Shown here: positions 40,407 through 40,409 of the stretch, piece after piece
Layout of the letters: each line of letters opens with the position of its first letter
Numbering within the stretch: the stretch's first letter is position 1
Source: CF-72 sp051006215
GTDB taxonomy: Bacteria; Chloroflexota; UBA6077; CF-72
Length of the DNA stretch: 40,409 nt
Direction: 5' to 3'
Assembly (NCBI GenBank): GCA_051006215.1
Contig: JBPCIO010000107.1
Coordinates: 1-40,409, forward strand
Translations under genes and position numbers: made by a program
The notes under the pieces: generated by a model
The model's input: the letters and a program-made list of their open reading frames with translations, nothing else
What the model was told of the DNA's origin: nothing
Databases searched by the model: none

Positions 40407-40409
40407 ATG
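40407..40409 (+). CDS. Start codon of a further gene, cut by the window edge
   Basis: The ATG at the very end is preceded by GGAGG with a 9-nt gap, a good initiation context. Only the start codon is inside the window, so the product is unknown. Confidence 0.5.

Overview
The window looks like one continuous stretch of a high-GC bacterial chromosome. Gene content (RskA-type anti-sigma factor, MoxR/VWA pair, SUF cluster with SufU and an embedded Rieske protein, golvesin-type cell-wall enzyme, GAF kinases with LuxR-type regulators) and many starts with a TANNNT box only 6-9 nt upstream suggest Chloroflexota or a nearby Terrabacterial lineage, probably uncultivated. That placement is an inference. 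No tRNA, rRNA, CRISPR array, insertion sequence or prophage gene is visible.

Layout. 1-448 (-) is the start of rarA, cut by the window edge. 584-3887 (+) holds an NtrC-type sigma-54 activator, a small membrane protein, a perfect intrinsic terminator, and rpoN with an unusual CxxC/CxxC insertion. 3962-12989 (+) is a tightly coupled acyl-CoA operon: two acyl-CoA dehydrogenases separated by a 38-codon thiolase remnant, a cobalamin adenosyltransferase, the large subunit of a B12 acyl-CoA mutase, an SDR, methylmalonyl-CoA epimerase, the B12-binding small subunit, the MeaB chaperone GTPase and a propionyl-CoA carboxylase beta chain. Together they dehydrogenate acyl-CoAs, make adenosylcobalamin and run a carbon-skeleton rearrangement. 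The mutase carries the Phe/Gln pair of isobutyryl-CoA mutase, not the Tyr/Arg pair of methylmalonyl-CoA mutase.

12997-22716 is a mixed region: a C39-like peptidase, a thioredoxin-like ferredoxin, a two-TM protein, QueF, a MoxR ATPase with its VWA partner, an MmcQ/YjbR protein, a secreted L,D-transpeptidase, a small membrane protein and an enoyl-CoA hydratase. 22713-29957 holds nicotinate phosphoribosyltransferase (coupled to the hydratase), an A-type Fe-S carrier, an ECF sigma/anti-sigma pair, a LysM serine hydrolase, an EVE-domain protein, an amidohydrolase and a dual-specificity phosphatase.

30142-35823 is an Fe-S assembly locus: rrf2-sufC-sufB-sufD-Rieske-sufU-sufT on the minus strand, with a divergent A-type carrier. 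No cysteine desulfurase is present. 35945-37978 holds a membrane-anchored J-domain protein, whose ribosome-binding site and start codon lie in a 12-bp hairpin, and an NHL beta-propeller protein.

38329-40235 is a GAF-domain histidine kinase and its LuxR-type response regulator. The kinase frame is broken once by a TGA exactly where the GAF family usually has Cys. The TGA is followed, 17 nt later, by a GGTC tetraloop on an 11-bp stem. This is the geometry of a bacterial SECIS element, so the gene is a candidate new selenoprotein; a simple opal mutation is the main alternative. The last three bases of the window are the start codon of another gene.
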